Source: CAZDGV01 sp964505195 (lineage in GTDB: Bacteria > Bacteroidota > Bacteroidia > Chitinophagales > Chitinophagaceae). Taken from it: a DNA stretch of 27,823 nt. The position numbers were made by a program, and so were the translations under genes. Shown here one piece after another: positions 1 to 7,983 of the stretch (within the stretch, counting starts at the first letter, position 1; each line of letters opens with the position of its first letter). Location of the stretch: positions 1 through 27,823 of the forward strand of contig CAZDGV010000021.1 of assembly GCA_964505195.1 (NCBI GenBank), given 5' to 3'. The notes under the pieces are model-generated. The model worked only from the letters and a program-made list of their open reading frames with translations, was not told the origin of the DNA and did not search any database.

Positions 1-115
1 GTGTATTTCCCCAAAAGAAAGAAGCGTGCTGAGCGCAAAAGGTGGGAGGAATGATTGCTGTCTATTTCATTACTATTACGGTTGTTTGAGTATTTATTTT
101 CTGCTAATAACCGCT

Positions 116-1042
116 TTACTTTCTGAGTTCGGCATAAATCTTTTTATAAGTTGGCACGTCTAGATGGTATTTCTGCCCCTCATTAATTACATATCCGGTC
201 AATGTTTCTAGTTCAGTATTCAGTTTCTTGGCTTGAAAGTCGAAATGCATTGAAGATGTTGTTTCAAAAGGCAATGATTCTAAAATGGCTAAGGTTTTTT
301 GGGTTATATCATTTGAAATGGTAATCTGTTTAGCGTTTGCCAGTTGTTTCACTTCTTCAATCAATGCAGTTAAGGTTGAAAAATATTCGTTGTTGCCCAT
401 CAGTTCGCCGATACACTTATCAAAATAACAGGTTGCTGAAGCGGTGGGGGATAGGAAAATAAATTTTTCCCAAATGACTGTCGAAATATTTTCAGATCGA
501 TACGCTTCAATGTTGGCTTCTTTGAATAAGCTTTCAATTAAACACAATGAATCGTTTTTGAAATTGTCAAGACCGAAATAAAGTTTTTGGATGTTCCCAC
601 TGTTTTCAATTACACCATACTGTCTTAGTCGCGAAACGATGTAAACGCAGCCATCTAAAACCATATTATTAGAAAGAAGTAGCTTTATCCGTTCTTTACT
701 ATCTACGCCATTCAATAAGGGAAGAATAATGGTGTCTTTATTAATGCAAGGTTTTAATTGCTGCACGATAGACTCAAGATCGTAGCTTTTTGTGGCGATA
801 ATTAAAAAGTTGGCAATACCAATTGTAGAGGGGTTATCTGTTGTCAAATTTGCTTTGGCAGTGAATGCATCATCTCCTTTGATTACTTTGAGCCCATTTA
901 TTTGAATCTCTTTAAGGTGTTCGCCACGGGCAACAAAAATAATTTCAACATTTTCGTTGTCGAAAAAATGTTTCGCCAATAAACCCCCAAAGTAGCCACC
1001 AACGCCACCGATACCTGCTATTACAATTTTTGTTTTTTTCAT
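116..1042 (-). CDS. panE: 2-dehydropantoate 2-reductase family protein (PanE/ApbA-like)
   Basis: This 308-residue protein is probably an NADPH-dependent ketopantoate reductase, the cytosolic enzyme that makes pantoate for pantothenate and CoA synthesis. The N-terminus is a Rossmann nucleotide-binding fold with GIGGVGGYFGG at residues 11-21. It is followed by ATKSYD near residue 84 and LLNGVD near 110, both typical of the family. The C-terminal helical domain has WEKF (the lysine corresponding to the catalytic Lys of PanE) and TELETLTGYV (the glutamate corresponding to the catalytic Glu), followed by the usual VPTYKKIY ending. Length is normal. The start is the first ATG of the frame, next to the Rossmann strand. 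No pantothenate gene lies beside it, and several paralogues of this fold reduce other 2-oxo acids, so the substrate is inferred. The gene is AT-rich compared with the core genes from sucD onward. No promoter or terminator was recognised. Confidence 0.8.
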   Translation of the reverse strand: MKKTKIVIAGIGGVGGYFGGLLAKHFFDNENVEIIFVARGEHLKEIQINGLKVIKGDDAFTAKANLTTDNPSTIGIANFLIIATKSYDLESIVQQLKPCINKDTIILPLLNGVDSKERIKLLLSNNMVLDGCVYIVSRLRQYGVIENSGNIQKLYFGLDNFKNDSLCLIESLFKEANIEAYRSENISTVIWEKFIFLSPTASATCYFDKCIGELMGNNEYFSTLTALIEEVKQLANAKQITISNDITQKTLAILESLPFETTSSMHFDFQAKKLNTELETLTGYVINEGQKYHLDVPTYKKIYAELRK

Positions 1043-1288
1043 TGGTTTTGGGCTTAGTTAATTATTATGAAACTGTTGCCTGCGTACATGCCTTATTTCT
1101 TGGATAAAACTTGCTAAAAATTTGATCAATTTTGATTGATTCTAGTGTTTCAAAAAACCTGACTGTCAGATTAAATACGTGCTATTACTTACTGCTTTGT
1201 CCTAGCCAAAGCCTGGCACAATACCCCTATTAGCACTAGTAAATATTTTCCTGAACGAATTAAGAATTTGACTATTCTTTTCTTGTTT

Positions 1289-1588
1289 CTATGCAGCGTT
1301 TCCTTCTATCGGTTTGATATTATTAAACTCTTGCTCTTTTTGATTTCTCTCTTCTTCTAAATCGTAATCATCTTGCAGTCCCAACCAAAACTTGGCGCTT
1401 GTTCCGAAAAATTTAGCAAAACGAATAGCGGTATCAGCGGTTATCCTCCGATTACCCTTGATAATTTCAGAAATGCGGGTTTGAGGAAGAAAAGTTTCCT
1501 TAGCCAAACGATAAGCAGATATTTCCATAGGGTTTAAGAATTCTTCCACCAGAATTTCACCCGGATGAATATTTTTCAACTTTTCCAT
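1289..1588 (-). CDS. higA: HigA-type antitoxin, XRE-family HTH
   Basis: This 99-residue protein is the likely antitoxin and autorepressor of a type II toxin-antitoxin pair. It opens with the HigA hallmark IHPGEILVEEFL at residues 7-18. A helix-turn-helix follows at about 18-70, including LAKETFLPQTRISEIIKG and RRITADTAIRFAKFFGTSAKFW. The tail after LGLQDDYDLE is charged and probably disordered. It begins 10 bases after the toxin stop codon, so the order is toxin first, as in classic higBA operons. The family represses its own operon, and a palindrome at 1894-1904 next to the higB promoter is a plausible binding site. I am confident of the family. Activity is inferred. Confidence 0.93.
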   Translation of the reverse strand: MEKLKNIHPGEILVEEFLNPMEISAYRLAKETFLPQTRISEIIKGNRRITADTAIRFAKFFGTSAKFWLGLQDDYDLEEERNQKEQEFNNIKPIEGNAA

Positions 1589-1598
1589 ATCTGTTCTA

Positions 1599-1880
1599 TT
1601 AATGATAATCTACAATACTTATTTCGTATGCATCATTATTGATCCATTGAAAGATAATTCTCCATTGATTGTTTATTCGAATACTATAGTATCCCTGTAG
1701 ATTACCTTTCAATTTTTCCAATCTGTTAGCGGGAGGAATACGAAGATCATCAACATCTTGAGCGTTATTGATCATTCTTAATTTTCTGCGCGCTACATCT
1801 TGAATTTCGTTTGGCAGTTTTTTCGACCGAATTCCATTCCAAATATTTTCGGTTTCTCTGTCGCCAAAACGTTTAATCAT
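1599..1880 (-). CDS. higB: HigB-type toxin, RelE/ParE superfamily
   Basis: This 93-residue protein is the likely mRNA-cleaving toxin of the pair. HigB toxins act on ribosome-associated mRNA and are neutralised by HigA. The sequence shows the compact HigB/RelE pattern: MIKRFGDRETENIWNG at the start, the basic stretch ARRKLRMINNAQDVDDLR, then LEKLKGNLQGYYSIRIN and QWRIIFQW, which form the central sheet of the fold. Length is typical and the frame is intact, so there is no sign of decay. It is the first gene of the two-gene unit and has its own promoter-like sequence just upstream (1906-1936). Like higA it is AT-rich, which fits acquisition as a mobile accessory module. Confidence 0.92.
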   Translation of the reverse strand: MIKRFGDRETENIWNGIRSKKLPNEIQDVARRKLRMINNAQDVDDLRIPPANRLEKLKGNLQGYYSIRINNQWRIIFQWINNDAYEISIVDYH

Positions 1881-1893
1881 TAATCCTGCTTTA

Positions 1894-1904
1894 CGTTACT
1901 AACG
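1894..1904. promoter_or_regulatory. palindrome at higBA promoter, candidate HigA operator
   Basis: The sequence CGTTACTAACG is a perfect inverted repeat with 5-base arms and one central base. It lies immediately downstream of the -7 element of higB, 14 bases ahead of the higB ATG, where a bound repressor would block transcription start. The assignment to HigA rests on position and on the family's known autoregulation. Confidence 0.4.
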
Positions 1905-1905
1905 C

Positions 1906-1936
1906 CAAAAGTAAGTATTTATTTTTTCTAAACCAA
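1906..1936 (-). promoter_or_regulatory. Bacteroidota-type promoter of higBA
   Basis: On the minus strand, TACTTTTG at 1913-1906 matches the phylum's -7 consensus TAnnTTTG. TTGG at 1936-1933 sits 19 bases upstream, the spacing expected for the -33 element. The higB ATG at 1880 follows after a leader of about 20 bases. This is the best-formed promoter in the window. Confidence 0.6.
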
Positions 1937-2087
1937 GTTCTTCAACTAGTCTCTCTGGGATGGGGGTGGATCTTGCGAACGAATGAGGCTTTGTGTCAGG
2001 TTGTGGCATTAGAATTATTTCCAGCTATTTAGTAGAGGATAAAAAAACTGCTCGCACATCCAGTGCTCCAAAACTATTCTAAACAAA

Positions 2088-2113
2088 AAAGCTGTTGCAA
2101 ATGCAACAGCTTT
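2088..2113 (-). terminator. intrinsic terminator of sucD
   Basis: A perfect 12-base-pair stem (AAAGCTGTTGCA paired with TGCAACAGCTTT) encloses a two-base centre. Read on the minus strand it is followed by a T-rich run (positions 2090-2081). It lies 20 bases past the sucD stop codon, as expected for a rho-independent terminator. Confidence 0.9.
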
Positions 2114-2133
2114 CAAAGTAGATATATCAACAA

Positions 2134-3006
2134 TTATTTTTTAATCACTTCGGCCATGGTTTTGCCAATATCGGCCGGACTGGCCACTACGTGAATTCCA
2201 CATTCTGCCATGATTTTCATTTTCGCTTCAGCAGTATCTTCTGCACCGCCAATAATGGCACCGGCATGTCCCATTCTGCGTCCGGGAGGTGCGGTTTGTC
2301 CGGCAATAAATCCTACTACGGGCTTTTTGGCATTTTCCTTATACCAACGAGCTGCTTCTGCTTCCATGCCGCCGCCAATTTCTCCAATCATTACCACGCC
2401 GTCGGTTTCGGGGTCGTTCATGAACAGCTCCAAAGCTTCACGGGTGGTGGTGCCAATAATCGGGTCACCGCCAATACCCACTGCTGTACTAACGCCCAGT
2501 CCTGCTTTCGCTACCTGATCGGAAGCTTCATAGGTGAGGGTGCCCGACTTGGATACAATACCAATCCTTCCTTTTTTGAAAACAAAGCCCGGCATAATAC
2601 CCACTTTACATTCATCGGCGGTGATTACGCCCGGACAGTTTGGTCCGATCAGTCTTGTGTTGGTGCCCAGCAAATAATGCTTGGCTTTTACCATGTCTTG
2701 CACGGGAATGCCTTCTGTAATACATACCACCAACTCGATGCCTGCATTGGTTGCTTCCATGATAGCATCGGCTGCAAAAGCAGGCGGAACAAAAATGATG
2801 GATACGTTGGCTCCGGTTGCTTTCACGGCATCTGCAACGGTATTAAAAACAGGTCGGTCGAGATGCGTAGTGCCTCCTTTTCCGGGGGTAACACCACCTA
2901 CAACCTGTGTTCCGTATTCTATCATTTGCGTGGCATGAAATGTGCCTTCTGTACCGGTAAATCCCTGTACGATAATTTTCGACTGACTATTCACCAAAAT
3001 GCTCAT
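2134..3006 (-). CDS. sucD: succinate-CoA ligase, alpha subunit
   Basis: This 290-residue protein is the alpha subunit of succinyl-CoA synthetase. The enzyme interconverts succinyl-CoA and succinate with formation of a nucleoside triphosphate in the TCA cycle. The N-terminal CoA-binding domain shows GFTGTEGTFHATQMIEYGT at residues 15-33 and GGVTPGKGG near 37-45. The ligase domain shows GPNCPGV (121-127), SKSGTLTYE and GGDPIIGT. RRMGHAGAI at 243-251 contains His247, the residue phosphorylated during catalysis. Length and motifs are complete. The beta-subunit gene sucC is not a neighbour here, so the two subunits must be expressed from separate loci. It has a candidate promoter at 3029-3036 and a strong terminator at 2088-2113, so it is probably transcribed alone. 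Confidence 0.98.
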   Translation of the reverse strand: MSILVNSQSKIIVQGFTGTEGTFHATQMIEYGTQVVGGVTPGKGGTTHLDRPVFNTVADAVKATGANVSIIFVPPAFAADAIMEATNAGIELVVCITEGIPVQDMVKAKHYLLGTNTRLIGPNCPGVITADECKVGIMPGFVFKKGRIGIVSKSGTLTYEASDQVAKAGLGVSTAVGIGGDPIIGTTTREALELFMNDPETDGVVMIGEIGGGMEAEAARWYKENAKKPVVGFIAGQTAPPGRRMGHAGAIIGGAEDTAEAKMKIMAECGIHVVASPADIGKTMAEVIKK

Positions 3007-3028
3007 AAATCGGGCTTTTAAAGTTGGG

Positions 3029-3036
3029 CAAAATTA
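3029..3036 (-). promoter_or_regulatory. -7 promoter element for sucD
   Basis: TAATTTTG on the minus strand matches TAnnTTTG and lies 22 bases before the sucD ATG, giving a leader of roughly 15 bases. No good -33 element was seen at the expected 19-base spacing. Confidence 0.45.
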
Positions 3037-3123
3037 GGGGAACTAAGCCAAACCCGACTGTTGTTGAAGCAATTTTAACGGATGAAATGTATCGGCCGTT
3101 GCCGTACAGAAGATGAACTGATT

Positions 3124-3966
3124 TTAGGGCCTTCCTCTTGCAGACTGAAGTTTCTGTTTGCTGCGTGTATAGCCCCAGGTTAGGGAGCCCCAATAGCTCT
3201 GCCACTGTGCTTTTGGATCGTTTTCAAGTCTTTTCATGGCAACACAGCTCACCATCCATTCGCCCTCCGGCTTTATTTGAAAGGAGAGCTTGCCCTCCGC
3301 ATCTGTAAGTTGATTGCTAACGGTAAGTTTTCCTCCAACACGATGCCAAATACGCATCATTTTACCTGCAAGGGGTTGGCCATTGAAGAACACTTGCACC
3401 GGCATGCTGCCGGTTTGCGTAAATCGGTAAGGGTGAGTGAGGGGCACGATATCCAGTATGAGTTCAGTACGTTGCAGAATTTGATCGGTATATTTTGTGC
3501 CAATTTGCAAGATGGTTTTTACTGTACGCTGGTAGTACTCCTTTCCGATGCTGTCGGTTTCATTGTTTTGTGTTCTAAAATCAATCGTTTCTCTAATGCC
3601 ATCTTCTTCGAGATATGCATTAAATGCTTTCGCATCCATGGTAATAAAACGATTGGCATTGTTGAAGCTGATCATGGCAGTGCCTTCTTCAAATATTTTG
3701 AATTGAAGGGAATCGCCGGGCGCATCGCTCAGCTGATCAATGAGATTGTCGGTAGTTTCTGCAAAATGAAGTTTGAGTTGACGCAGATCTTCCCGTGTGC
3801 CGTTCCAGTTTTCACCACGAAAACCTTCGCCTACCCTTAAACGAATATTGATTTCTTCTCCTCTTTGAAAAATAAAATGCTGGGGCTCTAACCAAAACTC
3901 ATGTGAAAATAGGGACGCTGTTACAGTAAGCAGCAGGGTGAGCAGCATCTGTTTTTTCCAATTCAT
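3124..3966 (-). CDS. DUF4198 domain-containing periplasmic/secreted protein
   Basis: This 280-residue exported protein of unknown exact role belongs to the DUF4198 family, some members of which sit near metal-uptake (NikM-like) systems. A signal peptide is clear: basic MNWKKQ, then the hydrophobic LLTLLLTVTASLF, with mature sequence beginning near HEFWLEPQ (residue 23), the typical start of this family. The body is predicted beta-rich. PVQVFFNGQPLAGKMMRIW and LTDAEGKLSFQIKPEGEW resemble an Ig-like or transthyretin-like domain, and the ending QWQSYWGSLTWGY is characteristic. It starts 20 bases after the mlaF stop, so it is probably the last gene of an mlaE-mlaF-DUF4198 unit. A role in envelope transport is suggested only by that context. 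Cysteine is nearly absent. Confidence 0.75.
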   Translation of the reverse strand: MNWKKQMLLTLLLTVTASLFSHEFWLEPQHFIFQRGEEINIRLRVGEGFRGENWNGTREDLRQLKLHFAETTDNLIDQLSDAPGDSLQFKIFEEGTAMISFNNANRFITMDAKAFNAYLEEDGIRETIDFRTQNNETDSIGKEYYQRTVKTILQIGTKYTDQILQRTELILDIVPLTHPYRFTQTGSMPVQVFFNGQPLAGKMMRIWHRVGGKLTVSNQLTDAEGKLSFQIKPEGEWMVSCVAMKRLENDPKAQWQSYWGSLTWGYTRSKQKLQSARGRP

Positions 3967-3986
3967 ATGAAGAATGATTGAAGGGG

Positions 3987-4796
3987 TTATTTCAGTAGCT
4001 CATCCATATTGCGCTCGTTATCCATCTTTCCACGTAGCTCCAGCATGCGCATATCTTTGGCGTCGCGTAAGAAATCGGATGCGAAAATAAAATCGTTCAA
4101 ATTTTTATTCTTACTGAAGATGATGTCTTTATTGGATCCTTCCCATTCTTTCTTTCCTTCAAACATAAAAAGAATCTTATCTCCAATTTCCATTACACTA
4201 TTCATATCGTGTGTATTCACGATGGTGGTCATATTGTACTCGGTAGTAATTTCTCTGATAAGCTGATCAATTACAAGAGATGTTTTAGGATCCAAACCTG
4301 AATTGGGCTCATCGCAAAAAAGATATTTCGGGTTGAGTACAATTGCTCGTGCAATGCCCACACGTTTCTTCATTCCTCCACTAATTTCAGCGGGGAACTT
4401 TTTATTTACACCAGTCAGTCTAACTTTTTCTAATACTTCGTTTACTCTTTCCTGTTTTTCCTTGAAGCTTTTTTTGGTAAACATGTTTAGCGGGAACATC
4501 ACATTCTGCTCCACCGTCATGGAGTCGAACAGGGCAGAGCCCTGAAAAAGCATACCGATCTGCTGTCGGATTTCTTTTCTTGCTTCCTCATTCATGTCAA
4601 TGAAATCATTCTCATTGTAAAGGATTGCGCCGATATCGGGCTGCAGTAGTCCGACAATGCATTTCATGAGTACGGTTTTGCCGCTGCCGCTCGCACCGAT
4701 AATCAAATTGCATCTGCCTGCTTCAAAACTAGCAGAAACTCCTTCGATTACTTTTTTGTCGCCGAAGCCCTTGTGAATATTTTTGATTTCAATCAT
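3987..4796 (-). CDS. mlaF: ABC transporter ATP-binding protein, MlaF family
   Basis: This 269-residue ATPase powers an MlaE-type permease in the inner membrane. That system moves phospholipids between inner and outer membranes. Walker A is GASGSGKT at 34-41, the Q-loop region is GMLFQGSALFDSMTV (about 81-95), the signature is ISGGMKKRVGIARA at 138-151, and Walker B is YLFCDEPNSGLDP at 158-170. The H-loop is in IVNTHDMNSV. The SGGMKKR signature and the LFQ-SALFDS Q-loop are MlaF features that separate it from amino-acid importers. It starts 17 bases after the mlaE stop, so the two are co-transcribed. The C-terminal 25 residues are charged and extend past the minimal domain, as is common in Bacteroidota. 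No mlaD/MCE gene lies next to the pair. Confidence 0.93.
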   Translation of the reverse strand: MIEIKNIHKGFGDKKVIEGVSASFEAGRCNLIIGASGSGKTVLMKCIVGLLQPDIGAILYNENDFIDMNEEARKEIRQQIGMLFQGSALFDSMTVEQNVMFPLNMFTKKSFKEKQERVNEVLEKVRLTGVNKKFPAEISGGMKKRVGIARAIVLNPKYLFCDEPNSGLDPKTSLVIDQLIREITTEYNMTTIVNTHDMNSVMEIGDKILFMFEGKKEWEGSNKDIIFSKNKNLNDFIFASDFLRDAKDMRMLELRGKMDNERNMDELLK

Positions 4797-4813
4797 GAAA
4801 TTTCTGTTTCCTG

Positions 4814-5551
4814 CTATAGCAAAATAGCCGCCAGTGCATAATCGGCAAGTAAAATCAAAATACAGCTGATAATAACCGATGTGGTACTCGCTCTTCCAAT
4901 TTCAAGTGATCCGCCTTTTACATAGTAGCCAAAATAAGCCGGCACCGATGAAATGATAAATGCATAAGTGTAGGCCTTGCTCATAGCAAAGAATACATTG
5001 TAGGGAATAAATTCTTCCAGCAGTCCGGCGTTGTATATATTCGGTGCAAGAATGCCTGATAGTTCACCTGCTACCTTGCCACCCCAAATGCCCAATACTG
5101 CTGCAACAATTACAAGAAAGGGAACAACAATTAAAGCAGCCACAATTTTTGGGAGAATGAGATAGGTTTTGGTGTTGATACCCATGATTTCAAGTGCATC
5201 GATCTGTTCGCTGATGCGCATATTGCCCAGCTCTGATGCGATGCGTGAACCCACTACCCCTGCCAGTACCACGCAAATAAGGGTAGGTGCCAGCTCGAGA
5301 ATAATGTTATCGCGGACAATTACTGCAATCGTTGTTTTAGGAATCAGCGGTGTTACCAACTGATAGGCAGTTTGTACGGTGGTTACTGCGCCGAGAAAGA
5401 TGGATATGATTACTACAATACCGAGCGACCGAATACCAATTTCATTGCACTGGTGCATCAGCTCCTTCCAGTATAGCCGCATGTTTTCCGGCTTGCTGAA
5501 CATATCGCGCAGCATGAGCAAATACTTGCCAAAATGATTAAAGAAGTGCAT
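4814..5551 (-). CDS. mlaE: ABC transporter permease, MlaE family
   Basis: This 245-residue inner-membrane permease partners the MlaF ATPase in lipid trafficking for the outer membrane. It begins with an amphipathic segment (HFFNHFGKYLLMLRDMF), then about five hydrophobic helices, among them SLGIVVIISIFLGAVTTVQ and IVAALIVVPFLVIVAAVLG. Between them lies the family core ASELGNMRISEQIDALEIMG at about 127-146, the cytoplasmic coupling region of MlaE proteins. Length is normal. The ATG start is followed directly by the expected amphipathic helix. It is first in an apparent operon with mlaF and a DUF4198 gene. The 63-base gap from the malic-enzyme stop holds two copies of CTTGAAAATA (plus-strand reading) 25 bases apart. 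Confidence 0.93.
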   Translation of the reverse strand: MHFFNHFGKYLLMLRDMFSKPENMRLYWKELMHQCNEIGIRSLGIVVIISIFLGAVTTVQTAYQLVTPLIPKTTIAVIVRDNIILELAPTLICVVLAGVVGSRIASELGNMRISEQIDALEIMGINTKTYLILPKIVAALIVVPFLVIVAAVLGIWGGKVAGELSGILAPNIYNAGLLEEFIPYNVFFAMSKAYTYAFIISSVPAYFGYYVKGGSLEIGRASTTSVIISCILILLADYALAAILL

Positions 5552-5552
5552 A

Positions 5553-5587
5553 CTTGAAAATAGCTTTCAAATCCTTGCTTGAAAATA
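5553..5587. repeat. short direct repeat upstream of mlaE
   Basis: CTTGAAAATA occurs at 5553-5562 and again at 5578-5587, a 25-base offset. The first copy also belongs to an inverted repeat TTGAAA-N5-TTTCAA (5554-5570). Read on the minus strand each copy is TATTTTCAAG, similar to but not matching the TAnnTTTG element. It lies just ahead of the mlaE ATG, so a regulatory role is possible but unproven. Confidence 0.3.
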
Positions 5588-5614
5588 ATCAAAATATTCC
5601 ATCAGCAGCATGAT

Positions 5615-7960
5615 TCAAATATCATGCGAGGTTTTCCGAAAACGCTTCCACCACTTCGATTTGCTTACAGCCTCTTTGGTGTTATTCTTTCCCTTCATCT
5701 GCGCATCAACCACTGCAATCAGTGTCATATTGAAGATGGAACGAACGGAGCTGCCCAGCTGCAGTACGTGTACCGGCTTTTTCAAGCCCAGCAGTACCGG
5801 CCCTATCGCATCGGCTTCGCCTACTTCCTGTAAAAGATTGTAGGAAATATTGCTGGCGGAAAGATTTGGGAAGATGAGCACATTCGGATCACCGTGCACC
5901 AACTCGCTAAACGGATAATTATCTTTCAAAATTTCTTTGTTGAAGGCCACAATCGGTTGTATTTCTCCTTCACAGATTAAATTCGGCATGCGTTCTTTTA
6001 CAATTTCCCTCGCTTTTGCCATCGTTTTTGCTTCGGGCGATTGGCTGCTGCCGAAATTGGAATAACTGAGCATGGCAATACGCGGCGTGATACCAAAAGA
6101 TCTCACTTCTTTTGCTACCATGATGGCAATATCTGCAAGCTCGTCGGCGGTTGGATTAAAATTCACCGTGGCATCAGCCAAAAACAGCGGTCCGCGTTTC
6201 GTAAGCATGATATACATGCCGGCAATTTTCTTCACCGATTCCTCTTTACCAATAATTTCCAATGCGGGCTTGATGGTATCTGCATACTTCCTGCTCAATC
6301 CCGAAATCATGGCATCGGCTTCGCCTGTTTCTACCAACATGGATCCAAAATGCGTACGTTCTTTCATGGCTTTGATTGCCTCGTACTGATTGAGTCCTCT
6401 GCGCTGTCTTTTTTCAAAGAACTGTTGCCCAAATGCAGTACGCTGCGCTTCCATGGCATCTTCTTTGGGATCAATTACCGGAATGCCGTCTAGTTCAATG
6501 GCATTACTTTCTGCCATTTCCTGAATGCGTTTTTTATCGCCTAATAAAATGGGATATGCAACGCCTTCTTCAAAAGCCATTTGTGCTGCCTTGAGAATTT
6601 TTACATTCTCCGCATCTGCAAATACTACCCGCTTGGGATCTTTTCTTGCTTTGTTTCCGATGGCACGCATCAGCTGATTGTCGAGCCCCAGGCGTTTGTT
6701 TAGTTCAATTTCATATTGATCCCAGTTGCTGATGGCATATTTTGCAACACCGCTTTCCATCGCTGCTTTGGCAACGGCCGGACTAACCGTTGCAAGCAAT
6801 CGTGGATCAAGTGGTTTGGGAATGATATAGTTCGGTCCGAAGCAAATATTGGTTTCATTGTAAGCCATATTTACAATATCGGGCACGGGCTTTTTCGCCA
6901 ACTCTGCTAATGCCTTTACGGCAGCCAGTTTCATGGCTTCATTGATTTGTGTTGCTCTTACATCCAGCGCTCCGCGGAAGATATAAGGAAAGCCGAGCAC
7001 GTTGTTCACCTGGTTGGGATAATCGCTTCTACCGGTAGCCATGATCACATCTTTTCGCGCTTCCACGGCATCGTCCCAACTGATTTCCGGATCGGGGTTG
7101 GCCATGGCAAATACGATCGGATTTTTAGCCATGCTTTTCACCATCTGCTTGCTAAGTATTCCTCCTTTGCTAAGTCCGATAAACACATCAGCGCCTTTCA
7201 TGGCTTCTTCGAGGCTCATGTCTTTATGCTTGCTTGCAAAGGCTTGTTTCTGCTCATCAAGGTCGGTGCGTTTGTCATGAATCAGCCCCTTGCTGTCGAA
7301 GATCATGAAGTTTTCTTTCCGAGCGCCCAGCGATACATAGAGTTTGATACATGCAATGGCTGCAGCTCCTGCACCATTTACCACATATCTTACTTTTTCG
7401 ATTTTCTTTTTTTGTAGTTCTAATGCGTTCAACAATGCAGCGGCGCTGATGATGGCCGTACCATGCTGGTCGTCGTGCATCAGCGGAATTTTCATTTCCT
7501 GCTTAAGCTTCTGTTCAATATAAAAGCATTCAGGTGCTTTGATGTCTTCCAGATTAATGCCTCCAAAAGTGGGTTCTAACGCTTTTACAATCTGACAGAA
7601 TTTTTCGGGATCTTTTTCATTGATTTCAATATCGTACACATCAATGTCGGCGAAAATTTTGAATAGTACACCTTTGCCTTCCATCACGGGTTTGCCTGCT
7701 TCCGGACCAATATCTCCCAGTCCTAATACCGCTGTTCCGTTGGAGATGACTGCCACGAGATTTCCTTTGGCAGTGTATTTGTAAACATCTTCGGGGTTGG
7801 CATGTATTTCCTTACAGGGTTCTGCAACGCCGGGGGAATATGCCAGTGAAAGATCTCTTTGTGTTTTCGCTTCTTTGGTGGGGATTACTTCAATTTTTCC
7901 GGGCCGGCCTTTGGCATGATACTCCAATGCCTGCTGCCTACGCAATTCATTTTTATTCAT
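5615..7960 (-). CDS. maeB: NADP-dependent malic enzyme with phosphotransacetylase-like C-terminal domain
   Basis: This 781-residue cytosolic enzyme oxidatively decarboxylates malate to pyruvate with reduction of NADP, linking the TCA cycle to pyruvate and biosynthetic NADPH. The malic-enzyme part (about 1-430) shows SLAYSPGVAEPC (33-44), ISNGTAVLGLGDIG, LEDIKAPECF, the metal-binding MHDDQHGTAI, and the nucleotide-binding VVNGAGAAAIACIKL. The second part (about 440-765) resembles phosphate acetyltransferase: VVFADAENVKILKAA, ISGLSRKYADTIKPALEIIG and FPNLSASNISYNLLQ. In MaeB proteins that domain is regulatory, binding acetyl-CoA, rather than catalytic. Length matches the two-domain family. The last residues (KSKWWKRFRKTSHDI) form a basic tail. 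The leader holds a perfect palindrome at 7984-8000. Confidence 0.96.
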   Translation of the reverse strand: MNKNELRRQQALEYHAKGRPGKIEVIPTKEAKTQRDLSLAYSPGVAEPCKEIHANPEDVYKYTAKGNLVAVISNGTAVLGLGDIGPEAGKPVMEGKGVLFKIFADIDVYDIEINEKDPEKFCQIVKALEPTFGGINLEDIKAPECFYIEQKLKQEMKIPLMHDDQHGTAIISAAALLNALELQKKKIEKVRYVVNGAGAAAIACIKLYVSLGARKENFMIFDSKGLIHDKRTDLDEQKQAFASKHKDMSLEEAMKGADVFIGLSKGGILSKQMVKSMAKNPIVFAMANPDPEISWDDAVEARKDVIMATGRSDYPNQVNNVLGFPYIFRGALDVRATQINEAMKLAAVKALAELAKKPVPDIVNMAYNETNICFGPNYIIPKPLDPRLLATVSPAVAKAAMESGVAKYAISNWDQYEIELNKRLGLDNQLMRAIGNKARKDPKRVVFADAENVKILKAAQMAFEEGVAYPILLGDKKRIQEMAESNAIELDGIPVIDPKEDAMEAQRTAFGQQFFEKRQRRGLNQYEAIKAMKERTHFGSMLVETGEADAMISGLSRKYADTIKPALEIIGKEESVKKIAGMYIMLTKRGPLFLADATVNFNPTADELADIAIMVAKEVRSFGITPRIAMLSYSNFGSSQSPEAKTMAKAREIVKERMPNLICEGEIQPIVAFNKEILKDNYPFSELVHGDPNVLIFPNLSASNISYNLLQEVGEADAIGPVLLGLKKPVHVLQLGSSVRSIFNMTLIAVVDAQMKGKNNTKEAVSKSKWWKRFRKTSHDI

Positions 7961-7983
7961 ACTTGTTGTTGTAGTTACAATAG

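Noticed and set aside
1..54. Open frame at the left edge on the plus strand ending in a basic 17-residue tail (VYFPKRKKRAERKRWEE)
   Set aside because: It could be the C-terminus of a gene entering from the left, but 17 codons with no recognisable motif do not support a call.
1123..1145. TTGATCAA palindrome and neighbouring TTGAT repeats between panE and higA
   Set aside because: The 8-base core is short in AT-rich DNA and no promoter or stem-loop with a T-run accompanies it.
2191..3021. 276-codon plus-strand open frame antisense to sucD
   Set aside because: It lies wholly over sucD and has no recognisable domain; it reflects codon bias of the real gene.
6041..7417. Long plus-strand open frames within the malic-enzyme gene
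   Set aside because: They are antisense to a well-supported 781-residue enzyme and look like no known protein.
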